A stretch of 64,000 nt of DNA from Magnolia sinica (taxonomy: Eukaryota > Streptophyta > Magnoliopsida > Magnoliales > Magnoliaceae), in contig NC_080578.1 in the NCBI RefSeq assembly GCF_029962835.1, positions 104,635,759-104,699,758 of the forward strand, given 5' to 3'. Of the stretch, positions 22,645 to 34,829 are shown piece by piece. The first letter of the stretch is position 1; the number at the start of each line of letters is the position of its first letter. The translations under genes were made by a program, and so were the position numbers. The notes under the pieces were generated by a model, which saw nothing but the letters and a program-made list of their open reading frames with translations, made no database searches and had not been told where the DNA came from.

Positions 22645-24472
22645 ATGGCATGAGACCTTGTAAGCAGAGCAAATCCTGAAATGGCCTTGCAGCTTTGGCT
22701 TCTTCAAGTTCTCTCCACAGTCCTCGCACTGAAACCACACCATCTTCACCTCTTTCTTTCCTTTGACAAAGAAAGGTGTGCTGCAGCTCAACTCAGGCGT
22801 TCGCCTTGTTAGGGTTTCCCTTTTGAATGGATCGTTAAAGGGGTGGCAACCCGCGTGCTCGGTCGCCGGCTCGGGTTCGGGTTCGGGCTCGGGCTGGACC
22901 TCGCACGTGTTCTATCATGAAAATACGCAAGTGTTCTGTCAAACAAATTGCTGTTTGGATACGGCTGGTTTGGATACGCCTTAAAAGTTGTTTTTTTTTT
23001 TTTTTTTAAAAGCATAGCGGTAATTATTTAAAAAGTTTACGGACAAATTTATTTAAAAATTAGTCAAAAATATCGACCCAGTTGAGCTTGTTTGGGAACT
23101 TGTAATTTGAATCAGATGGGAAATAAATTTTGAGGTAAATTAATTAGGAGTAAATGTTTTTATATGAGTTATGTTTGAATGGTGGTAAATGAAATGCATT
23201 TGAAATCCAAAAATTGAGTTTGAATAGAAGCAAGTAGGAGGAATTGAAATATATAAGAATTTTTTAACATATTTGTAGGAATATATTCAACATCCCCAAT
23301 CAATTTTAATATCAATGTACATGTACAATAATTAATAAGATGATTGTAATAAGTCTAGGTAAGCTACATATGGCAAATTTCAAGCCCCGAGTAAACTACA
23401 AATATAAGGATCACAAACAAGCAACTTACCAACTTTTTTACTGTTCACTTATATGGTTATCCTTTCAATGGTTTGGATCATTTTTTTTAATGTGATTTTG
23501 GTGATGTACTTGATCATTGAATTATTTCTCACTATTACTAGCACCACACATGTGTAGTGGACATGTGCGTAATAGCACATTTGTTTACACGTGTGTCCCT
23601 CCAAGGAGCTCAAGAATGCAATTAATCCCATTTAATTTCAAATTTCGTCTCTGGAAACGATTTCATTTCATTTACATATATTTACTTCCATCAAAACACA
23701 TATCAATTACCATTTATCTTCATTTACTCCCATCTAAATGATACTAAACCAAGTAAGCCCTTAAAAAATAAGTGGATCTCCATCACTTAATTTTTAAGAA
23801 CCATTTGACTAGTTACTTAAAATATAATATCTTTTGACTATTTACTTAAAATCTGTGTATAGTTAGAGTTTTACCAAATAATTTATTTTATACATAGAGC
23901 TTATTTTATTAAAATAAGCAAATAAGCTCTTTATTAATGAAGATGCCTAACTGCTTTACATTGGCTACTTATGCCTTAAGTAACTTATTAAAAGTTTATA
24001 TTTAACTAGTAGATAAGTATATTTGCTAAACAATGTAATTACTTGTCAAAAAGTAGAAACATATGTTTAATTTCTAACATTACATAAGTACTTATTTCTC
24101 AAGTTTATTTCATCCACCCTTAATATCTATCATCCATCATGTGCCCCAACCTTTGATGTGGACCATTCATTATGTTGGGCCCACCTTAGCGATGTCTTCA
24201 ATTTGACCTAGTCATCGTGTGGGGCCTACCTTCAACATATACCATCTACCTTGCAAGGCCCACCTTTGATGTGGGCTATCCATCATATGGGACACCTTGG
24301 ATGTGAGTTATCCATCATGTGGACCAACCTTTAACGAGGATCATCAATCATGTAGGACCCAAGTTCGAAGAGGGGCTTGCCTTGGATGTGGGTCATCCAT
24401 CTTCATAGGGCGACCACTGATATTAATGTCCTCATGAAAGGGCCCACCTTGATATGGGTCATCTTTTACCAT
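21810..24472. repeat. Tandem segmental duplication, copy 2
   Basis: Repeats 18440-21232 in the same orientation. It starts at the primer-site side of the TRIM (ACATGGTATTAGAGAGG), includes one TRIM LTR, both LYAR exons and the upstream AT-rich region, and ends within the minisatellite. Confidence 0.9.
22208..22743 (-). CDS. Duplicated LYAR exons 1 and 2 (upstream copy)
   Basis: The exon 1 copy at 22657-22743 and exon 2 copy at 22208-22282 match the LYAR exons base for base over all 162 coding positions, while the flanking and intron sequence differs. The start codon, both zinc-finger halves and the splice donor/acceptor dinucleotides are kept. There is no third exon before the downstream copy. 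A transcript starting here could splice past the proximal exon 1 into either LYAR exon 2 (also phase 0, giving an extra finger) or exon 3 (giving the same protein). Without transcripts it may equally be an unused partial duplicate. Confidence 0.6.
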
Positions 24473-24649
24473 TTCGGTTCGAGTTTTCGGATCGGTTCTG
24501 TCCGAATACACCTCTATCCAAACCTGACCCGAAAATGATCGGATCTGAATTGGCAAACTCGATCAAGGCCGATCTAGGCCGTCGGTTCTGTTCGGAACAG
24601 TACCGAGTCGGGTCAGATCCACCGGATCGGGTCCAATATGCCCACCTCT

Positions 24650-25030
24650 AGACAAGAGCCATTCATTGTTGACACCTTTGATGTGGACCGTTCATTATGT
24701 GGGTCATCCATCATGATATTTGATGCCGAGTGTCCATTGTGTGGGCCATCCATCATGAGGGGCCCACTTGGTTATGAGCCATTCATAATTAGGGGCCAAC
24801 GTTTGATGCGAAAGGTCATCCATCATGTAAAGCCTACTTTGGATGTAGACCATTCATCATCAGGAGCTTACCTTTGACAGGGATAATCCATTACGTGGGC
24901 TCACATGGGTGTGGGGTTATCCATAATGTGAGGCCCACTTTTGATGTGGACCATCCATAGTGTGGGTCCCACCTTTGATGTGTGGATCGTCCATGCGCCA
25001 TATAGGCCCTACCTTTGATGTGGACCCCGG
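24650..25030. repeat. Minisatellite continuation, about 35-bp unit
   Basis: Same GATGTGGACCATCCATCATGTG-type units as at 20868-21445, more diverged. It is separated from the earlier part of the array by the GTCGG-rich insertion. Confidence 0.75.
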
Positions 25031-26560
25031 GCCTCCTTTGATAGTCATCTTCTGATTTTGGGGAGCATTGGGTGAATTATACATGAGCCACTCGTAAGCA
25101 TCTTGGATCACAAAATCACAGGATGAGACTGTACGGATTAATAACATGAACTGTCATATGCAACCCTGAGGACCATGCATTTGATGTAAGCTGCATTGTG
25201 CCTAAAAATTTCTGTGGTTATGATAGTGTGTGAGCCTGTTGCCTACTTGGACGCAGCAGTATAGGCCAGTAAAAGGGACATCATCTAAGGACTGTCTTTT
25301 TAGCCGACTTCTATGGTAACATGAAGTAAATAAGCCATCATTACCATATTACTATGCTTGTTTAAGCATTTTGGTATATAAATCAATGGTCATATAAAAA
25401 TGCAACAGAAAACTGATGAAAGAATTTATTCTTTATAATTTTATTTAAATAAAATAAATAAAGTAAGCAATACCGTAATTGTAATAGAATGCCACTAATA
25501 TCACTAAATAAGTAAAGCAATTTAATAATCTTTACTCATTTTGTTTAGTTTAAAGACGTGATTGGTGAAAAAAACAGGCTTTAATGGAAGCTGCAGCTAG
25601 ATGATTTATCATGGCCAATGAGAATTGAATAAAAAAAACTGATAGGACCCAATGGTATCGTGACATTGGGCATGGACCCCCCATCCAAAGGAATATCTAC
25701 AAGAAATGTTTTTGTGGTTACAGGACATGAGTTTGGTTGCATGTGCATGATTACGGAAAATCTGAGCCAACCCCAATTGAAGTCAACTTGTCTCGGTCAT
25801 ATCTTTGGATGGTTCAACCAAGCTTCATTCAAGGTTTGCTCAGCCAAACGAGCGGCCGTATCAAATACTTCATTAGATAAGATAGTGAAGCTAAAAAGTT
25901 CCCACCCGCGGCGGGATATGGGCTCAGACTATCTAGGTCGAATTGATTGCCAGTGGTTGGGGCATGCTCGTCTGCAATTGGTCTGGCATGATCCAAGCAT
26001 TGACAGGGTTAGCAGTGCTCAGCTCGTCTGTCCTGCTTGAGTCCAAATGACCAATCGAAATAGTACTGTTGAGCCAAGCTTTATCTAGTAACTCATGATG
26101 GCATTAATTGATGCACCACGATCATAGAGTAACCGACGACATTAATACACGCGTAGTTCTTACTTAATGAAAGAGATCGTGCCGAAAATGACGGACACAT
26201 TCACTCCAATCAAATGGCATAAATAAGAGACTTATCTATGGAAACATATATGTAAGATTTCTCATCCAAAACCTATTTACACTACCCAAACCTACATTTC
26301 TAATCTGCATCACAAGGTCTCTTGCTCTATAGCCAGAGTATGCTTTCTTGTCCTCCTGTGCACACTTACGGGATCCAGGACAAGTGCCTGGAGCTCAATG
26401 GGGTGAGCCAGATTTCTACGTCAACACGCTGCATGGTGGGGTCAGGAATCGTAGAGGATATAAGTCAGTTGACTGAAATAGGTCGTTGGTGTCGGCCACC
26501 TGACGGTGATTAGAAGAAGCGACTGGCATCACGAGCGATTTGGACCTGGATCTGGTACAA
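25030..26560. other. Unassigned intergenic DNA; possible decayed LTR
   Basis: A 126-codon open frame at 25660-26040 on the plus strand has no recognised domain or splice partner. Around 26160-26300 there is a TATA-like GCATAAATAAGAG followed by a TCTCTTGCTC-type stretch, which could be an LTR remnant. Neither interpretation is secure. Confidence 0.25.
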
Positions 26561-26776
26561 ACTCCTCTCCAGTCAATCGACGGAAGCGGATTGGCTGGTG
26601 TACCACACACCAGCGATATAGCCAGTGTGGTTACGTGTCATGCGAAGACGAGCGCTCACGCTCCACGAGCTCCCCGTTGTACGAACGGCTCAAAGGAGAA
26701 CAAAGTCACATGGCCCCACAATAACGTATTTATCATATCCACACCGTTCATCCAATTTTCGAGGCCATTTTAGAGC
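26560..26776. repeat. Hairpin-family half copy flanking the copia cluster
   Basis: Contains GGCTGGTGTACCACAC, CTCCACGAGCTCC, ATATCCACACCGTTCATCC and CCATTTTAGAGC in the order also seen at 40090-40255. The copia cluster begins just to its right, so the cluster apparently landed in or beside such an element. Confidence 0.5.
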
Positions 26777-26802
26777 TTAATTCAACAATTCGATTTCAAG
26801 AA

Positions 26803-27742
26803 TGTTGGAATATTTGGTTGAATTAAATAGACTATTAAAAATCGAGAACCAAAAAAGAAAATAAATTTTGAGAAAGAAGAACTTATTGAATTGAGTCGGG
26901 GAGGTGAGTCACTCGGCTTGAAATCGAATTGCTCCCCTTGGACGGCGTCCCAAGTGCAACAGTTTCCAGAGCAATCGACCTCCAGGATACAACGACTATG
27001 ACCGGTCCCAGTGGTCTATGCACGGGCTCGAACCACTTGCGGTTTAATCAAAGTGCTGAGTTGACTCGCGATGAACTCAGTAGAAAATGCTTAAACCGAA
27101 TATCAGAGGGCGTTTTATAAGAGAAGAATTTTTCGTATTTTAAAATTGGAATCGGTAGTCTTTATATAGACTCAAGTGGTGCATAAGCACCCTTTACAAA
27201 AGGTTAGGTCCGTTGGGTTTAAACCCACAGGTGTGGCCAACCGAAAGGGATCTCTCTGGTTTAAAACGAAAAGGCGCAAGTGCGAGTACACTCCCGCACA
27301 TACTGATCCTGCGAGTACCCATACACACACCCACGCGAGTATACACACACCGCACCCGCACCGCACCCGCGCACAGCCCAGCCCAGCCCGTCGCGCGTCG
27401 CGTCGCGCACGGACACGGACTCGGACTCGGACTCGGACTCGGACTCGGCTTGGCTCGGGCACGGCACGGCTCGGCTCGGCTCGGCCGACTGCGCGTGTGG
27501 TCAATGGCATAGATTAGAGCTATTGGCATAGCCCCCCCACAGGAACAAATTCACATGCCCCCTAAAAGGGGCTCAAGCCCTAGGCAAAAAAATTATCTTA
27601 TATACAAGATAGTTTACTATGTTAAATTCGATGTGGGATAAAATCCACAACTCAAAAGTACTACAACTTTTTAAAATTGGAGGAAAATTATCGAAAATTT
27701 AAAAATTCAAATTTTAATGCTATTTTAAAACAAAATACAACA
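26803..27742 (-). repeat. Left LTR of fossil B (940 bp)
   Basis: Bounded by TGTTGG..CAACA on the plus strand. It carries a TATA box (minus strand TCTATATAAAG, about 27163-27173) and a GC-rich hexanucleotide tract (CTCGGA)n at about 27417-27449. Directly left of it (26777-26802) lies primer-site-like DNA of the same family. Confidence 0.85.
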
Positions 27743-28536
27743 ATCCCTCACATGTTTTAAAATAAACCCTTTCGGATTAAAGCGTAATAGTTGTGCAATG
27801 GTGCCGGTGTCACCATAGACTTGAACCAACATTAGAGTAAGCAAGACAGGTCTACAGGAATCAGGTGACACCATAGTCTTGAACCTGAATCCTTTTAATG
27901 TAGATTGCAAGTACATGCTACTCATACAACTCTTCCTCTACAAGTGATTCTGCGGTTTGGTGCGTTTCGACCATATACAAATACCTGAATTTCATGAGTG
28001 TTGTAGAGAATTCGCCTAAATTCTTATATGAAGTGGCCTCCACCTCCGCACCCATATAGGTAAATTTCATCAAGTGTATGCAGCAACTGTATACACCACC
28101 AAATATATGGCTATGGATTCATTAAGAGTTCTAACAACTCATCCTTCTGCGTTGCTGCTCGCACTGTACACCATAGAAGGGGCTCATACAACTCAGTGCA
28201 ATCGTCTACCTCGTGTCTTGTTGTTTACCCATTGAACCTATCTCATGGGATCTCCACTTGTATAGGTTGGGTTGCCGACACTGGCAGCTCATATATTAGG
28301 CTCAGCCCCATTCCCTTCGATGTATCATTGACTAACCTTTTAGATAGTCCTTTGGTCAGAGGATCTGCTAAATTCTTTTCTGACCTCATATAGTCAACAG
28401 ATATGACTCTATCACGCAACATATGTTTCACTATGTTGTGTCTGAGTCTAATATGCCTGCTCTTTCCATTATATATTTTACTCTTTGCTTTCGCTATAGC
28501 TGCTTGACAGTCACAATGAATAGATACGGCCGATAC

Positions 28537-29399
28537 ATAGCATTAAAATTTGAATTTTCAAATTTTCGGTAATTTTCCTCCAATTTTGAAAAGTTGTAGT
28601 ATTTTTGAATTGTGGGTTTTGTCCCACATCAGACTTGACAAAGTAAATCCTCTTGTATATTAGATAGGCTTTTTGCCTTGGACTTAAGCCCCATTTAGGG
28701 GGCATGTGAATTTGGTCTTGTGGGGGCTATACCAATAGCTATAATTTATGCCATTGACCACACACGTGCACACGTCGAGTCGAGTCCGAGTCGAGTCCGA
28801 GTCTGTGTCCATGTGCGCGACGCGACGCGACGCGACGCGACGCGACGCGAGGCGACGGGACGGGACGGGAAGGGAGTGCGGGTGCGGTGTGTGTATACTC
28901 GCGTGGGTGTGTATATGGGTACTCGCGGGACTTTATGTGGGGTACTCGCACTTGCGCCTTTCGTTTTAAACCAGAGAGAGGTTTTGGTTCGTTGTGTTTA
29001 AACCCAACGGACTTAAACCTTTGTAAAGGGTGCTTATGCACCACTTGAGTCTATATAAAGACTACCGATTCCAATTTTAAAATACGAAAAAAATTCTTCT
29101 CTTATAAAACGCTCTCGGATATTCGGTTTTAAGCATTTTCCTACTTAGTTCATCAACACTTTCGGATTAAATTGCAAGTGGTTCGAGGTTCACAACTGCT
29201 GGGACCGGTCATAGTCGTTGTATCTGGAGGTCGATTGCTCTGGAAACTTGCCTTGGGACGCTGTGCAAGGGGAGCAAATTCGATTTCAAGCCGAGTGCCT
29301 CCCTCGACTCATTCAATAAGTTCTTCTTTCTCAAAATTATTTTCCTTTTTTGGTTCTCGATTTTTTATAGTCTATTTAATTCAACTAAATATTCCAACA
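28537..29399 (+). repeat. 5' LTR of fossil A
   Basis: The TATA box TCTATATAAAG lies at about 29050-29060. GC-rich tracts lie at about 28776-28870, including repeated GCGAC units. It ends TATTCCAACA. Confidence 0.8.
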
Positions 29400-32300
29400 A
29401 TCTTGAAATCGAAAATTGTTGAATTACATAGACTATGGCTACAGTAACAGTAAATGCTTCTACTGAGTTAGCCAAAATCGAACCGTTCGCTGGACAATCA
29501 TTTAAACGGTGGAAACAGAAACTGATGTTCGCTCTGACCACCCTGAAAGTTTCATACATTTTATCTGAATCATTTACTATAGATCCAGCAAATCAAACTG
29601 AAGTAACAGATGAAAATAATTGTAAAAATTATATTCTAAACTCTTTATCCAACGAACTATATGACGTGTATGTTTCTTACGTGTCTGCTAAAAACATATG
29701 GACTGCTTTAGAAAAGAAATACATATTAGAAGATGCAAGCGCTAAGAAACATGCAATTGCTAATTTCCTTCATTATGAAATGACAGACGATATACCTGTC
29801 ACAAATCAGATTCATGATTTTCAAAGTCTAGTTCATGAACTATCGACAGAAGGAATTAAGTTGGATGAAGTGTTTCTGTCAGGAGCACTAATAGAAAAGT
29901 TACCGCCCTCCTGGAAAGAATATAAGAATAGAATGAAACATAAAAAGAACGGTATTTCTTTGGAAACCACTATCGTACACATACGAATAGAGGAGGCCAA
30001 TAGAATCAGGGACCAAAAAGAAAATAAAAATGAGATAGATTCAAAGGCGAATCTTGTGGAATCAAGTCGGGCAAATAATAAGAAAAAGGGCAACTGTCAT
30101 AACTGTGGCAAACCTGGACATTATGCAAATGAATGCAGGCTCAAAAAGAAGAATACAAACAATCAATTCAAGAAAAAGGGAAACTGCTACAACTGTGGAA
30201 AGCCTGGGCATCATGTCAAAACCTGCAGGCTTAAGAAAAACAAAGATAAGCCGCAGGCTAATCTTACAGAAACAGGCAATGAGTCTGACATGATAGTAGC
30301 TGTGGTGTCAGAAGTCTTCCTTGTAAACAACTTGGAGTGGGTACTAGACACTGGTGCAACTAGGCACGTATGCAAGGATCGTAGCATGTTTACCTCCTAT
30401 CAAGTATCAGGAGATGATGAACAGGTGTTCATGGGTAATGCTAGAACGTCTCCAGTTGTAGGGAAAGGGAAAGTACTTCTGAAACTCACTTCTGGAAAGA
30501 CTCTGATGTTGAATGATGTCCTACATGTGCCCGACATTAGAAGAAACTTGGTCTCTGGTTCACTCCTCAATAAGGCTGGTATTAAGTTAGTATTTGATTC
30601 AGATAAGCTTGTAATGACTAAGAATGGAACCTTTGTTGGTAAGGGGTACTGTAGCGATGGTTTATTCATTATAAATGTATCCAATGATAATAATAAGAAG
30701 ACATTCAGTTCTGTTTATATCGTTGAACCTTTTTATCTATGGCATAGTAGATTAGGTCATGTGAATATAGCATCTTTAAAGAAAATGAAAAGATTAGGTT
30801 TATTACCTAATATATCTAATGAAGAATTTAACAAATGTGAAACATGTGTCGAATCAAAATTCATTAGAAAACCCTTTAAACAAATAGAAAGATCATCTGT
30901 TCTAGTATTAATATGAAGTGACTTAGGTGATTTTAGAAATCACATATATAAAGGCAGTAAAAGGTATTATGTAACGTTTGTAAATGATTACTCTAGATAC
31001 AATAAAGTATACCTACTAAGAAACAAAGATGAAGCTTCAGATGTTTTTTCTAAATACAAAATTAAAGTTAAAAATCAGTTAAATATAAAAATTAAAAGAC
31101 TTAGAACAGATAGAGGAGGTGAATATGAATCTTCTCAATTTAGAGAATTATGTGAAAAGAATGGAATAGTTCACGAAACTACAGCTCCTTATACACCAAA
31201 ACAGAATGGAATAACAGAACGTAAGAATAGAACTTTAAAAGAAATGATGAATGCTATGTTAAATAGTTCAGGCTTACCCTCAAATATGTGGGGAGAAGCA
31301 ATTCTATCTGCCTGTTATATTCTAAATAGAATTCCTTCTAAATCTTTTGAACAAACACCATATGAACTTTGGAAGAATCATGTTCCTAGTTACAAATATA
31401 TTAAAGTGTGGGGGTGTCTTGCTAAAGTAGGATTACCTGAAACTAAGAAAAGAAAGTTAGGTCCTAAAACAACCGACTGTGTATTTATAGGTTACGCACA
31501 AAATAGTGCGGCCTATAGATTTTTAGTTTTAAAAACTAAGGATAATATTCTAGATCCTAATACAATTATAGAAGCTCGGGATGCAGAGTTCTTTGAGAAT
31601 GTATTCCCTATGAAATTTAAATCTATAGGAATAGAGGAAGTCAAAGAATCAGATATTGCGTCTACTAGTAAAAATGCATACGAGAAAGTAGTAGAAGAGA
31701 TACAACCAAGAAAAAGTACTAGGGTTAGAAGAGAAACTAACCTAGGAGATGGTTTTTCACTTTCTTAGTAGAAGATGATCCTACAACTTATATAGAAGTA
31801 ATTAACTCTCCAGATGCAACTTTTTGGAAGGAAGCAATAAATGATGAGTTAGAATCTATTATATCTAATAACACATGGAAAATTGTAGACCTACCACCTG
31901 GAAATAAACCAATAGGTTGTAAATGGGTGTTTAGAAAGAAACTAAAATCAAATGGGACTATTGATAAGTTTAAGGCTAGGTTGGTAGCGAAAGGCTTTAA
32001 ACAAAAAGAAGGAATAGATTACTTTGATACTTACTCTCCTGTAACTAGAATTACAACTATCAGGGTCTTAATAGCGATAGCCTCCATATATAAACTGGTG
32101 GTACATCAGATGGACGTAAAGACAGCTTTCCTAAATGGAGACTTAGAAGAAGAAATATATATGGAACAACCGGAGGGTTATAAGATATCAGGAAAAGAAA
32201 ATAAAGTATGTAGACTAATTAAATCATTATATGGTTTAAAACAGGCTCCTAAACAATGGCATGAAAAATTTGATGGTGTTTTAAAATCAAATGGTTATCA

Positions 32301-33861
32301 TATAAATGATGTAAATAGATGTGTATATAGTAAAATTTCTAAAATTGATTATGTTATTATATGCCTTTATGTTGATGACATACTTATTTTTGGAACAAAT
32401 ATTAAATTAGTCAATACAACTAAGAATTTCTTGTCATCTAAGTTTGACATGAAAGACTTAGGATATGCTAGTGTAATCTTAGGTATTGAAGTAACTAGGA
32501 AAAATGGTGTTATTATATTATTACAATCTCATTACATTGAGAAGATATTGATAAAGTTTAACCATTTTGACTGTTTACCTATCAGTACTCCTTATGATTA
32601 TAGTGTGATTCTCATGAAGAATACAGAAAATAGTGTCTCTATTGGAGTATTCCAGAATAATTGGTAGCCTCATGTATCTAACAAACTGCACTAAACCAGA
32701 CATAGCTTTTGCAGTAGGAAGGCTAAGTAGATATACACATATCCCTGAAAAAGAGCATTGGAATGCTTTGTCTAGGATTTTGAAATACCTAAAAGGCAAT
32801 ATAGCCTATGGTTTACATTATAATATTTTTCTGCTGTATTAGAAGGATACAGTGATGCTAACTGGATTAGTGATTTAGATGAGACAAAATTCACGAGTAG
32901 ATATGTTTTCACTTTGGGTGGAGGAGCAGTCTCTTGGAAGTCTACCAAACAGACATGTATCACTCGGTCTATTATGAAATCCGAGTTTATTACCTTAGAA
33001 AAGGCTGGATCAGAAGTCGAGTGACTTAAAAATCTTATAGCTGATATACCATTGTGGCCAAAGCCTGTATCGGCCGTGTCTATTCATTGTGATTGTCAAG
33101 TAGCTATAGTGAAAGCAAAGAGTAAAATATATAATGGAAAGAGCAGACATATTAGACTTAGACACAACATAGTGAAACACATGTTGCGTGATGGAGTCAT
33201 ATCTATTTAATGTGTGAGGTCAGAAAAGAATCTAGCAGATCCCTTGACTAAAGGACTATCTAAAAGATTAGTCAGTGATATATCGAAGGGAATGAGGCTG
33301 AGCCTAATATATGAGCTGCCAGTGTCGGCAACCCAACCTATACAAGTGGAGATCCCATGAGATAGGTTCAATAGGTAAACAACAAGACATGAGGTAGACG
33401 ATTGCATTGAGTTGTATGAGCCCCTTCTATGATGTACAGTACGAGCAGCAACGCAGAAGGATGAGTTGTTAGAACTCTTAATGAATCCATAGCCATATAT
33501 TTAGTGGTGTATACAGTTGTTGCATACATTTGATGGAATTCACCTATATGGGTGTGGAGGTGGAGGCCGCTTCCTATGAGAATCTAGGCGAATTCTCTAG
33601 AGCACTCATGAAATCCGGGTAATGGTATATGGCCGAAACGTACTGAACCGCAGAATCACTTGCAAAGGAAGAGTTGTGTGAGTAGCATGTACTTGCGATC
33701 TACATTAAAAGGATTCAGGTTCAAGACTATGGTGTCACCTGATTCCTGTAGACCTGTCTTGCTTACTCTAATGTCGGTTCAAGTCTATGGTGACACCGGT
33801 ACCATTGCACAACTATTACGCTTTAATCCGAAAGGGTTTTATTTTAAAACATGTGGGGGAT

Positions 33862-34829
33862 TGTTATATTTTGTTTTAAAATAGTATTAAAATTTGAATT
33901 TTCAAATTTTCGGTAATTTTCCTCCATTTTTGAAAAGTTGTAGTACTTTTGAGTTGGGGGTTTTGTCCCACATCGGATTTGACAAAGTTAACTATCTTGT
34001 ATATAAGATAGTATTTTTGCTTAGGGCTTGAGCCCCTTTCAGGGGGCATGTGAATTTGGTCCTGTGGGGGGGCTATGTCAATAGCTCTAATCTATGTCAT
34101 TGACCACACGCGGGCGCGCGCCGAGCCGAGCCGACCCGTGTCGTGCCGTGCCGAGCCGAGCCGAGCCGAGCCGAGTTCGAGTCTGAGTCCGTGTCCGCGT
34201 GCGCGACGCGACGGGACGGGACGGGACAGGCTGGGCTGGGCGTGGGCGCGGGTGCGGTGTGTGTATACTCGCGTGGGTGTGTGTATGGGTACTCGCAGGA
34301 CTGTATGTGCGGGAGTGTACTCGCATTTGCGCCTTTTCGTTTTAAACCAGAGAGATGCGTCCCTTCCGGTTGGTTGCCTCTGTTGGGTTTAAACCCAACG
34401 GACCTAACCTTTTGAAAAGGGTGCTTATGCACCACTTCGGAGTCTATATAAAGACAACCGATTCCAGTTTTAAACATACGAAAATTCTTCTCTTATAAAA
34501 CGCTCTCTGATATTCGGTTTTAAGTATTTTCTACTGAGTTCATCGCTGAGTCAACTCAGCACTTTCGGATTAAATTGCAAGTGGTTCGAGCCCGTGTACA
34601 GTGAGTGCACCGCTGGGACCGGGTCATAGTCGTTGTATCCTGGAGGTCGATTGCTCTGGAAACCTGTTGCACTTAGGATGTTGTTCAAAGGGAGCAAATT
34701 CGATTTCAAGCCGAGTGACTTAGTCACGCCTCGACTCAATTCAAGAAATCCTCTTTCTCAAAAATTTTATTTTCCTTTTTTGGTTCTCGATTTTTAATAG
34801 TCTATTTAATTCAACTAAATATTCCAACA
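33862..34829 (+). repeat. 3' LTR of fossil A (968 bp)
   Basis: Starts TGTTATATTTTG directly after a GTGGGGGAT purine tract and ends TATTCCAACA. It has the family TATA box (about 34444-34455) and a GCCGA-type tract at about 34120-34175. TAC flanks the element on both sides (28534-28536 and 34830-34832), a possible trace of target duplication. Confidence 0.85.

Larger units (their letters stand above)
28537..34829 (+). mobile_element. Ty1/copia fossil A, plus strand, nested inside B
   Basis: The 5' LTR is about 28537-29399 and the 3' LTR 33862-34829. Between them lie gag (from about 29435) with two CCHC knuckles (CHNCGKPGHYANEC, CYNCGKPGHHVKTC), an aspartic protease (LDTGATRHVC, about 30345), the GAG-pre-integrase motif (LWHSRLGHVN, about 30738), the integrase core (about 30900-31300), RT with YVDDI (about 32370), RNase H (about 32830-33200) and a purine tract just before the 3' LTR. 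It is broken in roughly five to ten places and is probably not mobile. It is younger than B because it sits inside it. Confidence 0.9.

Noticed and set aside
25660-26040. 126-codon open frame as a possible gene
   Set aside because: No recognised domain, no splice partner, and the surroundings look repeat-derived.
27172-27529. Several overlapping 68-113-codon open frames with Arg-Val, Ser-Glu or Pro-Ser repeats, repeated at 28720-29044, 34075-34477 and 38866-39232
   Set aside because: They lie in copia LTRs and arise from the GC-rich microsatellite, which stays open in many frames.
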